Source: Bacillota bacterium (GTDB taxonomy: Bacteria; Bacillota; Clostridia; Lachnospirales; Lachnospiraceae). Taken from it: a stretch of DNA of 11,540 bases. Both the position numbers and the translations under genes were made by a program. The notes beneath the pieces are model-generated. The model worked only from the letters and a program-made list of their open reading frames with translations, had not been told where the DNA came from and searched no databases. Below are positions 1-6,490 of this stretch, one piece after another (position 1 is the first letter of the stretch; each line of letters starts with the position of its first letter). The DNA is taken from NCBI GenBank assembly GCA_023419655.1, contig JAEZXP010000259.1:1-11540 (forward strand), in the 5' to 3' direction.

Positions 1-1150
1 GCGTAATATGAATACAGAAACGGGTGAAATTTTCTCTATTCCTGCACGTCGTATGAACGTTGCACAGGTTGGTACATTTATCCGTAAAGACTGGCTTGAT
101 AAGCTTGGTTTACCTTTACCTACAACTACGCAGGAATATCATGATGCATTAAAAGCATTCAAAGAGCAGGATCCGGGCGGCGTTGGAGCCAACAATGTTG
201 TTCCGTTTACAATGACCAGTGATGTTCGCTGGCGTGCATCAACAATCCTTGAATCCTTTGTAGATCCTAGCATCAGCACAGAGGATCGCTGGATTAATAC
301 CGTTATTGAGCGTCAGTACCTGTTACCAGGCTACAAAGAAGGCGTTCGCTTCTTGAACCAGCTGTATAATGAAGGCTTAATCGATAATCAGTTTGCCCTT
401 TATAAGGATGATACAGACAGCGATAACCTCATTAAGAGTGGTGTTGTTGGTTCCTTTATTCATAACTGGGATCAGCCATACCGTGATACACCAGGACTGT
501 TACGTGACCTTAGGGAAAATGTTCCCGATGCAGAAATCGTATCCATCGATCCGTTCGTAAACAGTGCCGGACAGACTACAAAAGGACTTTATGATTCAGC
601 AGGTGTTAACTTCTTCGTTCCTGCAAGCAGCAAGAATGTAGAAGGTGCTCTTCGCTACATCAACTGGTTATCCAAGTTTGAGAATCGTTACTATCTGCAG
701 ATTGGTGATGAAGGCGTGACGCATGAAATGGCTGATGGAGTTCCTAAGCTTATCCCTGCAGAAAATGAGAAGATTATGAACTCTCCTCAGAACATTGACT
801 ACACAATCATGATTAACGGTCTTGATGTAGGCGATGAGTCTAAGAATGCACAGGCTCTTGCAAATTCCTATACCGTTGATGCTGAACTGATTGTTAAGGC
901 ATATGAGGATGCTATGCGTGATGGCCGTCCGGCAATCATTGTTCCTGTAACCTTAAGTGCAGCAGGTCCTTATACTCAGGTATTAACAGATAAGGGTAAT
1001 GAGCTTATGTCCAGAGCGGTTACAGCTGCTCCTGCAGACTTTGATAAGGTTTGGGATGACGGTATTGCAGATTGGCGTGCTTCAGGCGCTGATGAAATCA
1101 TTGCAGAGCGTCAGACGAAATATGCAGAGTATAATGCAACTGCAAACTAA
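1..1150 (+). CDS. ABC transporter extracellular substrate-binding protein, 5' partial
   Basis: This is the C-terminal part of a family 1 extracellular solute-binding protein of the kind that feeds oligosaccharide ABC importers in Clostridia. The reading frame is open to the left edge (codons CGT AAT precede the ATG at 8), so that ATG is probably internal. About 382 residues are visible. Members of this LipO/YtcQ-like class are usually near 500-560 residues, so the lipoprotein signal and part of lobe 1 should lie outside the window. Diagnostic text is the stretch reading IRKDWLDKLGLPLPTT, typical of these proteins, followed by a Trp/Tyr/Asp-rich body. The substrate cannot be read from sequence; the neighbouring xylanase makes a xylo-oligosaccharide plausible, but that is inference. 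Arginine is coded almost entirely by CGT/CGC, unlike the genes downstream, which suggests very high expression. A strong hairpin terminator follows the stop codon. Confidence 0.9.
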   Translation, partial: RNMNTETGEIFSIPARRMNVAQVGTFIRKDWLDKLGLPLPTTTQEYHDALKAFKEQDPGGVGANNVVPFTMTSDVRWRASTILESFVDPSISTEDRWINTVIERQYLLPGYKEGVRFLNQLYNEGLIDNQFALYKDDTDSDNLIKSGVVGSFIHNWDQPYRDTPGLLRDLRENVPDAEIVSIDPFVNSAGQTTKGLYDSAGVNFFVPASSKNVEGALRYINWLSKFENRYYLQIGDEGVTHEMADGVPKLIPAENEKIMNSPQNIDYTIMINGLDVGDESKNAQALANSYTVDAELIVKAYEDAMRDGRPAIIVPVTLSAAGPYTQVLTDKGNELMSRAVTAAPADFDKVWDDGIADWRASGADEIIAERQTKYAEYNATAN

Positions 1151-1177
1151 ACATCAATAATAATTAATAGTAAATAT

Positions 1178-1209
1178 AAGGTCCGGGCATATTTCGCCCG
1201 GACCTTTTT
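1178..1209 (+). terminator. Rho-independent terminator after the binding-protein gene
   Basis: Two perfectly complementary 11-base arms (1178-1188 and 1196-1206, core GGTCCGGGC / GCCCGGACC) enclose a 7-base loop. The right arm runs into five T residues at 1205-1209. It begins 28 bases after the stop codon and separates the transporter transcript from the xylanase gene. Confidence 0.93.
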
Positions 1210-1237
1210 AAAAGGGAACAGGAAAGCCAAAATACAA

Positions 1238-1266
1238 TTGTAATGAAGGCCTTTTTCCGATATACT
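1238..1266 (+). promoter_or_regulatory. Sigma-A promoter of the xylanase gene
   Basis: The -35 box TTGTAA (1238-1243) and the -10 box TATACT (1261-1266) are separated by exactly 17 bases. Initiation is expected near 1273, leaving a leader of about 38 bases with GGGAGGA at 1297-1303. I saw no CcpA-type cre box in 1151-1310. Confidence 0.75.
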
Positions 1267-1310
1267 TATAGAATAAACATTCATTAATTTATACATGGGA
1301 GGATAAACAA

Positions 1311-2687
1311 TTGAGAATCAAAGGGCTTATTCTATTATTATCATTTTCTGTACTGCTTTTTTCCTGTAAAAAGGCGGAGGAACCGCAAGAGAATCCCGTT
1401 TCGAATAACGGAGCAGAGATATCAGATACGGACGATGGTGACAAAGCGATATCGGATACACCCGAAGAACAGGATAATAGTAATGAAGAAAAGCCGGAGG
1501 GCGGGAATGATAAGGATGAAATATCGGAGGACCTGCCGAAAGATGAAGTGATAGTCGATGGATATGATATTACACAGTCCGTTACCGGAACACCCCTCAA
1601 GACAGCTTATGAAGACTATTTTAGAATCGGTGTGGGTCTGAACGGAAGCTCTGTAGAGACGGCAACCGTCCGTTCGGCAGCCATGTCTGAAATTATAAAA
1701 TATCATTTTAACAGTACTACCTACTCGAATTTGATGAAGCCGGTCTATCTTTTAGACCAGGAAGGCAGTATTAACAATTATAACAGCGGCAATGAAGCTC
1801 CGGCAGTGAATTTTGCTTCAGCGATTGACGGATTGGAGTTTTGTAAGGAAAATAATATCCAGATGCGGGGCCATGTGCTTGTATGGCATAATCAGGTACC
1901 GGAATGGTTTTTTAAAGAAGGCTATCAGTCGGAAGGTGAATTTGTAGATAAAGAGACGATGCTTGGGAGACTGGAAAGCTACATAAAACAGGTTCTTACA
2001 TTTACTAAAGAGCAATATCCGGGCGTGATTTATTGCTGGGACGTGGTTAACGAGGCGGTGGAGAATTCAGCAGGAGCGTATGAAAATGAATCCGGCTTTA
2101 ATATACGGACCAAATATGACGGAACAAGGGATAATCTATGGTATAAAGTAGTCGGAGTTGATTATGTGGAAAAATCCTTCGAATATGCCAGAAAATATGC
2201 CGATAGTGATGTAAAGCTTTTTTATAATGATTATAATACCTTCCAGACGGTTAAGACGCTGAAAATATACCAGCTGGCTTCCTATCTTAAGGAAAAGGGA
2301 CTGATAGACGGTATAGGTATGCAGGGATATATGAGCCTGACCTATCCTGGAATTGCAGGGGGCAATGACAGCTTTATGAATGCCGTTTCAAAATTTGCCG
2401 AGCTGGGCCTGGAGATTCATATTACAGAGCTGACGATTAACATCCCCGATAAGAGTGAGGATTCAGTGAATAAGCAGGCGGAGCGTTATAAAAGTCTGTT
2501 CCAAATTCTTGTAGGTATGGATACGGCAAGCGGCGGTAATGCAAATATTACCAGTGTAACAGTGTTTGGACTGATGGATGAGTATTTGTTTTATACCAAT
2601 GATACAACCTATGCCAGATTATTTGACGGTAAGCTGCAGCCCAAGCCTGCATTCTATAGTATATTATCCGTAGCAGAGAGCAAATAA
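1311..2687 (+). CDS. Lipoprotein GH10 endo-1,4-beta-xylanase with divergent active site
   Basis: 458 residues. It would cleave internal beta-1,4 bonds of xylan at the cell surface. The start is TTG, set by GGGAGGA eight bases upstream. Residues 1-18 are a signal peptide ending in the lipobox LFSC (lipidated Cys19). Residues 20-85 are an acidic Asp/Glu/Ser/Asn linker, and a single GH10 barrel fills 95-458. GH10 landmarks present: N140 and K143, RGHVLVWH (186-193), acid/base E248 in WDVVNEAV, and nucleophile E373 in ITEL. Several usual partners are altered: the Gln-Ser-His motif reads QGY (Y340 for His), ITELD reads ITELT (T375 for Asp), and the two late Trp positions are F419 and F427. Activity is probable because both glutamates remain, but specificity or rate could be unusual. 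No carbohydrate-binding module or dockerin is seen. It is monocistronic, with its own promoter and terminator. Confidence 0.9.
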   Translation: MRIKGLILLLSFSVLLFSCKKAEEPQENPVSNNGAEISDTDDGDKAISDTPEEQDNSNEEKPEGGNDKDEISEDLPKDEVIVDGYDITQSVTGTPLKTAYEDYFRIGVGLNGSSVETATVRSAAMSEIIKYHFNSTTYSNLMKPVYLLDQEGSINNYNSGNEAPAVNFASAIDGLEFCKENNIQMRGHVLVWHNQVPEWFFKEGYQSEGEFVDKETMLGRLESYIKQVLTFTKEQYPGVIYCWDVVNEAVENSAGAYENESGFNIRTKYDGTRDNLWYKVVGVDYVEKSFEYARKYADSDVKLFYNDYNTFQTVKTLKIYQLASYLKEKGLIDGIGMQGYMSLTYPGIAGGNDSFMNAVSKFAELGLEIHITELTINIPDKSEDSVNKQAERYKSLFQILVGMDTASGGNANITSVTVFGLMDEYLFYTNDTTYARLFDGKLQPKPAFYSILSVAESK

Positions 2688-2713
2688 AAGTAAAATGTGT
2701 AGAGGTGAATGCA

Positions 2714-2761
2714 AAAATAACACGAGGCACACAGTTGTTCCTGTGTGCCTCGTGTTATTTT
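2714..2761. terminator. Bidirectional terminator between xylanase and hsp20
   Basis: A perfect 21-bp stem (2714-2734 with 2741-2761) carries a 6-base loop. The arms start with A-rich and end with T-rich sequence, so each strand gives a GC-rich hairpin core followed by a U-rich tail. It lies 27 bases after the xylanase stop and 28 bases after the convergent hsp20 stop, so it can end both transcripts. Confidence 0.93.
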
Positions 2762-2789
2762 ACACCTGTTCGTATGGTGGTGTGCAAAA

Positions 2790-3230
2790 TTAAGCAATAT
2801 CGATATATTTTTTGTCTTCTATTTTGGCTGTTTCATTTTGCTTCGGGAATACAACCGTTAATATACCGTTCTCAAAGGAAGCCTTAAAATCTTCTTCTTT
2901 TAGATTGTCGCCAACATAGAAGCTTCTCTTGCAGCTTCCGGTATAGCGTTCTCTTCGGATGTACTTTCCGTTATTGTCGCCTTCATTCTTTGACTCATTC
3001 TTGCTGGCTGAAATCGTCAGATAGCCTTTGTCAAGGGAGGCGGTAATGTCCTTTTTGTCAAATCCGGGAAGTTCGATTTCCAGCTGATATTCATTTTCCA
3101 AATCCTTAACATTGGTGTTCATCCATCTGGATGAAGGAATGTGTGCAATGGATGGAAGTTTAAAGAAGTCGTCAAATCCGTCAAAAAAATCATCTGCGAA
3201 ATTGTTGTTAAAAATACTTGGTAATAACAT
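2790..3230 (-). CDS. Small heat-shock protein, Hsp20/alpha-crystallin family
   Basis: 146 residues, an ATP-independent holdase that binds unfolding proteins in the cytoplasm as an oligomer. A Phe-rich N-terminal arm (FADDFFDGFDDFF) precedes the alpha-crystallin domain at about residues 38-130, which contains the ELPGFDKKDI strand and the closing signature GILTVVFPK (122-130). The C-terminal tail carries the I-x-I oligomerisation motif as IDI (143-145). An ATG two codons further upstream (3236) lies only one base from the AAGGAGG, whereas the ATG at 3230 has a 7-base spacing, so 3230 is taken as the start. It diverges from the lipid-kinase gene. Its leader contains a perfect dyad, but neither a CIRCE element nor a CtsR repeat was seen, so the usual Firmicute heat-shock repressors do not obviously apply. 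Confidence 0.93.
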   Translation of the reverse strand: MLLPSIFNNNFADDFFDGFDDFFKLPSIAHIPSSRWMNTNVKDLENEYQLEIELPGFDKKDITASLDKGYLTISASKNESKNEGDNNGKYIRRERYTGSCKRSFYVGDNLKEEDFKASFENGILTVVFPKQNETAKIEDKKYIDIA

Positions 3231-3237
3231 AATCATT

Positions 3238-3244
3238 CCTCCTT
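3238..3244 (-). promoter_or_regulatory. Ribosome binding site deciding the hsp20 start
   Basis: AAGGAGG on the minus strand. The distance to the ATG at 3230 is 7 bases, the optimum. To the upstream in-frame ATG at 3236 it is 1 base, too short for initiation. The protein should therefore begin MLLPSIF. Confidence 0.8.
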
Positions 3245-3262
3245 ATAATAATATACAGATTG

Positions 3263-3287
3263 GTGATAACTATCATATAGTTATCAC
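3263..3287. repeat. Perfect 11-bp inverted repeat in the hsp20 leader
   Basis: Arms GTGATAACTAT (3263-3273) and ATAGTTATCAC (3277-3287) surround a 3-base centre. It lies between the hsp20 -10 box and ribosome site, inside the expected transcript, ending 18 bases before the Shine-Dalgarno. It could be an operator for a dimeric repressor acting as a roadblock, or an mRNA stem. It has no T-tract and so is not a terminator. A smaller 5-bp dyad (ACACT/AGTGT, 3286-3299) abuts it. Confidence 0.7.
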
Positions 3288-3308
3288 ACTGGTAAGTGTT
3301 ACATCAAC

Positions 3309-3337
3309 TATATGTTCTATACGAAATATAACATATA
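3309..3337. repeat. 8-bp inverted repeat across the hsp20 -10 region
   Basis: Arms TATATGTT (3309-3316) and AACATATA (3330-3337) are separated by 13 bases and bracket the hsp20 -10 box and predicted start site. It is AT-rich and could arise by chance, so the operator role is only a suggestion. Confidence 0.35.
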
Positions 3338-3353
3338 TAATTTTTGCTGTCAA
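3325..3353 (-). promoter_or_regulatory. Sigma-A promoter of hsp20
   Basis: On the minus strand the -35 box is the consensus TTGACA (3353-3348). A 17-base spacer follows, then the -10 box TATATT (3330-3325). Initiation is expected near 3318, giving a leader of roughly 90 bases that contains the 25-base dyad. Confidence 0.85.
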
Positions 3354-3415
3354 GTCTTTGAAAATGATTTCACAGAAAGTTCATAATTTAAGATTTGCTT
3401 AAATTTTTCAAAGAC
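3354..3415. repeat. Shared 11-bp element, inverted, beside both divergent -35 boxes
   Basis: TTTTCAAAGAC occurs on the minus strand at 3364-3354, directly touching the hsp20 -35 box. It occurs again on the plus strand at 3405-3415, two bases before the lipid-kinase -35 box. The two copies face outward, 40 bases apart. Placement just upstream of each -35 suits an activator or alpha-subunit contact, or a repressor shared by both promoters. No regulator can be named. Confidence 0.6.
3385..3405. repeat. 8-bp dyad between the divergent promoters
   Basis: Arms AATTTAAG (3385-3392) and CTTAAATT (3398-3405) with a 5-base centre lie between the two -35 boxes. It is AT-rich, so chance is possible. A regulator site is conceivable given the location. 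Confidence 0.4.
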
Positions 3416-3417
3416 AC

Positions 3418-3446
3418 TTGAAAAGAATACTAAAAATTAGTATAAA
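3418..3446 (+). promoter_or_regulatory. Sigma-A promoter of the lipid-kinase gene, with internal dyad
   Basis: The -35 box TTGAAA (3418-3423), a 17-base spacer and the -10 box TATAAA (3441-3446). A 7-bp dyad, ATACTAA (3427-3433) and TTAGTAT (3437-3443), fills the spacer and overlaps the -10 box, an operator-like position. Initiation near 3453 gives a leader of about 75 bases. Confidence 0.75.
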
Positions 3447-3528
3447 TGAGATAATAGATAATATGGACATGAGATATCAGGAAAGCGATAATTGATGTAT
3501 TCTGGTCATAAGATTAAGGAGGTCAGGC

Positions 3529-4431
3529 TTGGTGGCCAATCTAAATAATAATAAAATGCTGTTTATCGTAAATCCGATTGCAGGAAGAACGCTCTCAAAG
3601 CATAACCTGAAGCGGGCCATGGATTTATTTCATAATAATGGCTATTGTGTAACGATGAGAAACACGGATTCTAAGGGGCATGCTACAGAGCTTGTGTTAA
3701 AGCATGGAAATGATTTTGATTTAATCGTTTGCAGCGGCGGCGATGGAACGCTGAATGAGGTTATATCGGGAATAATGAGGCTTGGTAAGAATATTCCTTT
3801 AGGCTATATTCCATCGGGGACAACCAATGATTTTGCCAGCAGCCTGAACCTGTCTGACCGAATCGAGACAGCAGCGATGACGGTCTTAAACGGAGAGCCT
3901 AGAACAGTAGATATAGGCTTATTCGGTGATGATAGATATTTTACCTATATTGCATCCTTTGGTGCATTTACAGGAACCTCTTATTCTACCCCTCAATCAC
4001 ATAAGAATATGGTTGGTCATATGGCATATCTGCTGGAGGGAATGAAGGATATTCCGAATATAAGACCCTATCATGTCCGGGTTGAAGCCGGTGGACAGGT
4101 CTATGAAGGGGAATATATATTTGGAGCGGTAAGCAACTCGGTTTCGATAGGTGGGCTGTTAAAGCTGGATACCAGTATGGTAGACTTAAATGACGGCTTA
4201 TTTGAGATTATTTTAATCAAGAATCCCAAGACACCGTTGGAGCTTAGCAGGATGCTGTTGTCCATAACAAAGAGGGATTATAGTGATAAGTTAATACAGT
4301 TTATTAAGGTGCCGGAAGCTACCTTTTATATGGAAAATCAGATTCCCTGGTCAATAGACGGAGAATATGAAGCAGGTGCCGGCCAAATTCGAATACAGAA
4401 TATACCCAGTGCCGTTAATATTATTGTCTGA
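3529..4431 (+). CDS. YegS/DagK-type lipid kinase (diacylglycerol kinase family)
   Basis: 300 residues, full length for the family of soluble, membrane-associated lipid kinases that phosphorylate diacylglycerol or related lipids with ATP. Landmarks: the NPIAG turn at 15-19, the nucleotide-binding GGDGT at 70-74 with E77, PSGTTNDFA at 95-103, and the C-terminal lobe motifs NDG (221-223) and IDGE (276-279), which in this family supply metal or catalytic carboxylates. The start is TTG at 3529, six bases after AAGGAGG (3516-3522); GTG at 3532, nine bases away, is an equal alternative adding or removing one residue. In Gram-positives a DgkB-type enzyme recycles diacylglycerol released by lipoteichoic-acid synthesis, and an LtaS-like gene sits in this window, so that role is reasonable but inferred. 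I see no T-tailed terminator after it, so read-through into the LCP gene is possible. Confidence 0.9.
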   Translation: MVANLNNNKMLFIVNPIAGRTLSKHNLKRAMDLFHNNGYCVTMRNTDSKGHATELVLKHGNDFDLIVCSGGDGTLNEVISGIMRLGKNIPLGYIPSGTTNDFASSLNLSDRIETAAMTVLNGEPRTVDIGLFGDDRYFTYIASFGAFTGTSYSTPQSHKNMVGHMAYLLEGMKDIPNIRPYHVRVEAGGQVYEGEYIFGAVSNSVSIGGLLKLDTSMVDLNDGLFEIILIKNPKTPLELSRMLLSITKRDYSDKLIQFIKVPEATFYMENQIPWSIDGEYEAGAGQIRIQNIPSAVNIIV

Positions 4432-4463
4432 TTTGCTGTGATGTCAGGCCTGATTTCTCTGTG

Positions 4464-4492
4464 TTGAAATTAGTCAGGCGAAGGGTTATAAT
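4464..4492 (+). promoter_or_regulatory. Sigma-A promoter of the LCP gene
   Basis: The -35 box TTGAAA (4464-4469), a 17-base spacer and the consensus -10 box TATAAT (4487-4492). Initiation is expected near 4499. A 10-base palindrome TCAGGCCTGA (4444-4453) lies just upstream, of unknown meaning. Confidence 0.85.
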
Positions 4493-4531
4493 GTAATAAG
4501 GCTTTACGATTATAAGTTAAGGAGCAAAATA

Positions 4532-5755
4532 ATGGATAATCAGGATTATGAATCAGAGCATGAGGAACCAGAGGAAAAAGAACAAAACGATATGGATAGT
4601 ACGGATGATTCAGAGAAATCGAAAAAAGGATGGATACATACACGACTTAAAAAGATACTGATGCTTAGCGGGATAATATTCCTTATTCTGCTTCTTATTT
4701 TTGTATGGCTGGTGTTTACAAGGAGCGGAAGACGTATAATCTATAAAATAGCCGGGGGGATGATTTACCAGAGTCTGGACAGGGATGATGATATGGAGAC
4801 AAGCTCTGTCATCATACCGCTGGAAGAAAAACCCGATATCAATCAGACGGATAAGCCGGAGAATACACACGATGAAACGAAGAATGAAAATCACGGGGTG
4901 ATACAGAGGCAGAAACCTGCTCCCAGAAGTGAAGATTATGTCAGTAATTATCTGATATTTGGCCTGGAGGAAATCGATAATGCCAGGAATGCGGACAGCA
5001 TAATGATTGCTTCTATTAATACAAAGGATAGTTCGGTTAAGCTTACATCCTTATTAAGAGATACATATATTGAGATGGACGGGTATAGTCCCAGAAAGTT
5101 AAACGCTTTCTTTGGTTCAGACGGAGCCAAGACTTTAGTGAAAGTAGTAGAGGACAAATACAGGGTCAAAATAGATGGGTATGCCTATATCAATTTTGAG
5201 TCCTTTGAAAGCATAATAAATTATCTTGGCGGAATTGATATCGAGCTCGGAGCGGAAGAGGCGGAGTATCTCAATACCACCAATTATATATCCAATCCCA
5301 AATACCGTACGGTCAGGGAGGGTTGGAACACACTTAACGGAAATCAGGCGCTGGGCTATTGCCGTGTACGAAGGGTAGAGACGATTGGCGGTGCGAATGA
5401 TGATTATGGCAGAACCCTTAGGCAGAGAAGAGTTTTAAGGGCTGTTTTTAATAAATATAAGTCAAAAGGGATGTTAGATTTATTGAGGATATCGAATAAT
5501 GTTCTTGGCTATGTGAAGACCAATGTAACACAGAGCCAGATAGAAAAGGCGTTGGAGGATATCATAGAGAACAAGATAACAACGATGGATACCATACGGG
5601 TGCCGGTAAATGGGGCATTTGAAGCCCCTACTACCTATAATGGAATTGGTTATCCCTTGATAAACGACTGGGATGAAAATATAATCCAGTTATATCAGCA
5701 TATTTACCTTGACACAGAGGAAGAAGCTAAAAATAATTTAGAGAAGTACAAATAG
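4532..5755 (+). CDS. LytR-CpsA-Psr (LCP) family cell-wall polymer ligase
   Basis: 407 residues. LCP enzymes move polyprenyl-phosphate-linked polymers such as teichoic acids or capsule onto peptidoglycan at the outer face of the membrane. Order: an acidic cytoplasmic tail (1-30), a short basic patch, one transmembrane segment (about 41-63), an extracellular Asp/Glu/Lys-rich spacer (82-135), and the LCP domain (about 138-345). The catalytic arginine/aspartate set is complete: R152 and D155 in ARNADSIMI, R176 and D177 in SLLRDTYI, R278/R280, D291, and RTLRQRR at 294-300. No C-terminal LytR_C domain follows. The start ATG is preceded by AAGGAG at 4519-4524. The stop codon is two bases from the stop of the convergent PilZ gene, with no hairpin between them. 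Which polymer it ligates is not visible here. Confidence 0.93.
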   Translation: MDNQDYESEHEEPEEKEQNDMDSTDDSEKSKKGWIHTRLKKILMLSGIIFLILLLIFVWLVFTRSGRRIIYKIAGGMIYQSLDRDDDMETSSVIIPLEEKPDINQTDKPENTHDETKNENHGVIQRQKPAPRSEDYVSNYLIFGLEEIDNARNADSIMIASINTKDSSVKLTSLLRDTYIEMDGYSPRKLNAFFGSDGAKTLVKVVEDKYRVKIDGYAYINFESFESIINYLGGIDIELGAEEAEYLNTTNYISNPKYRTVREGWNTLNGNQALGYCRVRRVETIGGANDDYGRTLRQRRVLRAVFNKYKSKGMLDLLRISNNVLGYVKTNVTQSQIEKALEDIIENKITTMDTIRVPVNGAFEAPTTYNGIGYPLINDWDENIIQLYQHIYLDTEEEAKNNLEKYK

Positions 5756-5757
5756 AA

Positions 5758-6462
5758 TTATTTTCTCTTTTTTGATGATTTGTAAGCTTTCGTTGATTCA
5801 TTTGTTTTATTTCTGGTAGGGGGAGAGGAGTAACTGCTGACTTTTTTACGAAGCTCTTCTCCCTGCCTTTTCGCTATATAATAGCCAAGCCGGCTATTCT
5901 TTTCATTGAATTTGCAGCCATATAGAAATGAATCCAGATGGGGCAGGAATTCCTTTCGAATGATTATGCCGGAGATGTTAATGATTATATGGGAATCTTT
6001 AAGCCTTAGGCGGATTGTTCTGTCAAGCTCAAGATCCTCCTTGGTAATAAAGCCGACACCGGTCTCGCTTATATCCTTTACCAATACGGTTAAGGATGTA
6101 GGACCCGTAGCAGTATTTATGTATATTGGCATATCTTCGCCTATGTACATGCGGTAGGCATCTCTGCGGTTATAAGGCTTGCCCTCTCCCTCTAAATCAA
6201 TTTTATGGTAGATGGCACCATCATATTTTACAAGCTTTATTGTTACGTTATCCCAGAGATAGACCTTGTTATCTACCTTAACAATAAGAGAAATACGGCA
6301 ATTGTCACCAAAACCTACGGTCTGTTCATTGACTGTAACCGGAGGAATCAATACGGAGTTACCAATTACGAATGTAGCCTCAGAACGAAAAGACATAGCA
6401 CGGCCGCAGGATCTGACATCCAGCTCTAAACCTGATCCATTTGGAATTTCCTCAATAAGCAA
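5758..6462 (-). CDS. PilZ-domain c-di-GMP effector with YcgR-like N-terminal domain
   Basis: 234 residues from the preferred TTG start. The N-terminal part (about 5-95) is a small all-beta domain of the YcgR/PilZN type. The PilZ domain follows, with both ligand-binding motifs intact: RDAYR (R100 and R104, the RxxxR loop, preceded by R99) and DISETG (D130, S132, G135, the D/NxSxxG strand). It should therefore bind cyclic di-GMP. YcgR-class proteins act as flagellar brakes or control exopolysaccharide, but no flagellar or exopolysaccharide gene is in view, so the target is unknown. The last 25 residues are a Ser/Thr/Lys tail ending KKRK. A frame extension to 6519 would add 19 residues, but those codons overlie the promoter and ribosome site, so it is rejected. 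It diverges from dapF. Confidence 0.9.
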   Translation of the reverse strand: MLIEEIPNGSGLELDVRSCGRAMSFRSEATFVIGNSVLIPPVTVNEQTVGFGDNCRISLIVKVDNKVYLWDNVTIKLVKYDGAIYHKIDLEGEGKPYNRRDAYRMYIGEDMPIYINTATGPTSLTVLVKDISETGVGFITKEDLELDRTIRLRLKDSHIIINISGIIIRKEFLPHLDSFLYGCKFNEKNSRLGYYIAKRQGEELRKKVSSYSSPPTRNKTNESTKAYKSSKKRK

Positions 6463-6469
6463 ACCTGCA

Positions 6470-6475
6470 CCTCCT
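6470..6475 (-). promoter_or_regulatory. Ribosome binding site fixing the PilZ TTG start
   Basis: AGGAGG on the minus strand sits 7 bases before the TTG at 6462. No comparable site precedes the in-frame TTG at 6519. The protein should begin MLIEEIPNG. Confidence 0.85.
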
Positions 6476-6490
6476 AAAAGATATGCTATA

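Noticed and set aside
1289..1600. Minus-strand open frame of 103 codons at the xylanase 5' end
   Set aside because: Ser-rich translation is the antisense shadow of the acidic Asp/Glu/Ser linker codons. There is no ribosome site, and the frame crosses the mapped terminator-promoter side of the xylanase gene.
3112..3402. Plus-strand open frame of 96 codons running from inside hsp20 into the intergenic region
   Set aside because: It is antisense to the hsp20 5' end and its promoter, has no ribosome site, and its product is an AT-rich low-complexity string with no family features.
3237..3528. CIRCE or CtsR heat-shock operator in the hsp20 region
   Set aside because: I looked for TTAGCACTC-N9-GAGTGCTAA and for tandem GGTCAAA heptads on both strands and saw neither. 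The dyads present have different sequences.
4432..4531. Terminator between the lipid kinase and LCP genes
   Set aside because: The 10-base palindrome at 4444-4453 has no loop and no T-tract. A longer imperfect pairing (CCTGATTTC with GAAAT-TAGT-CAGG) has a 4-base bulge and no T run.
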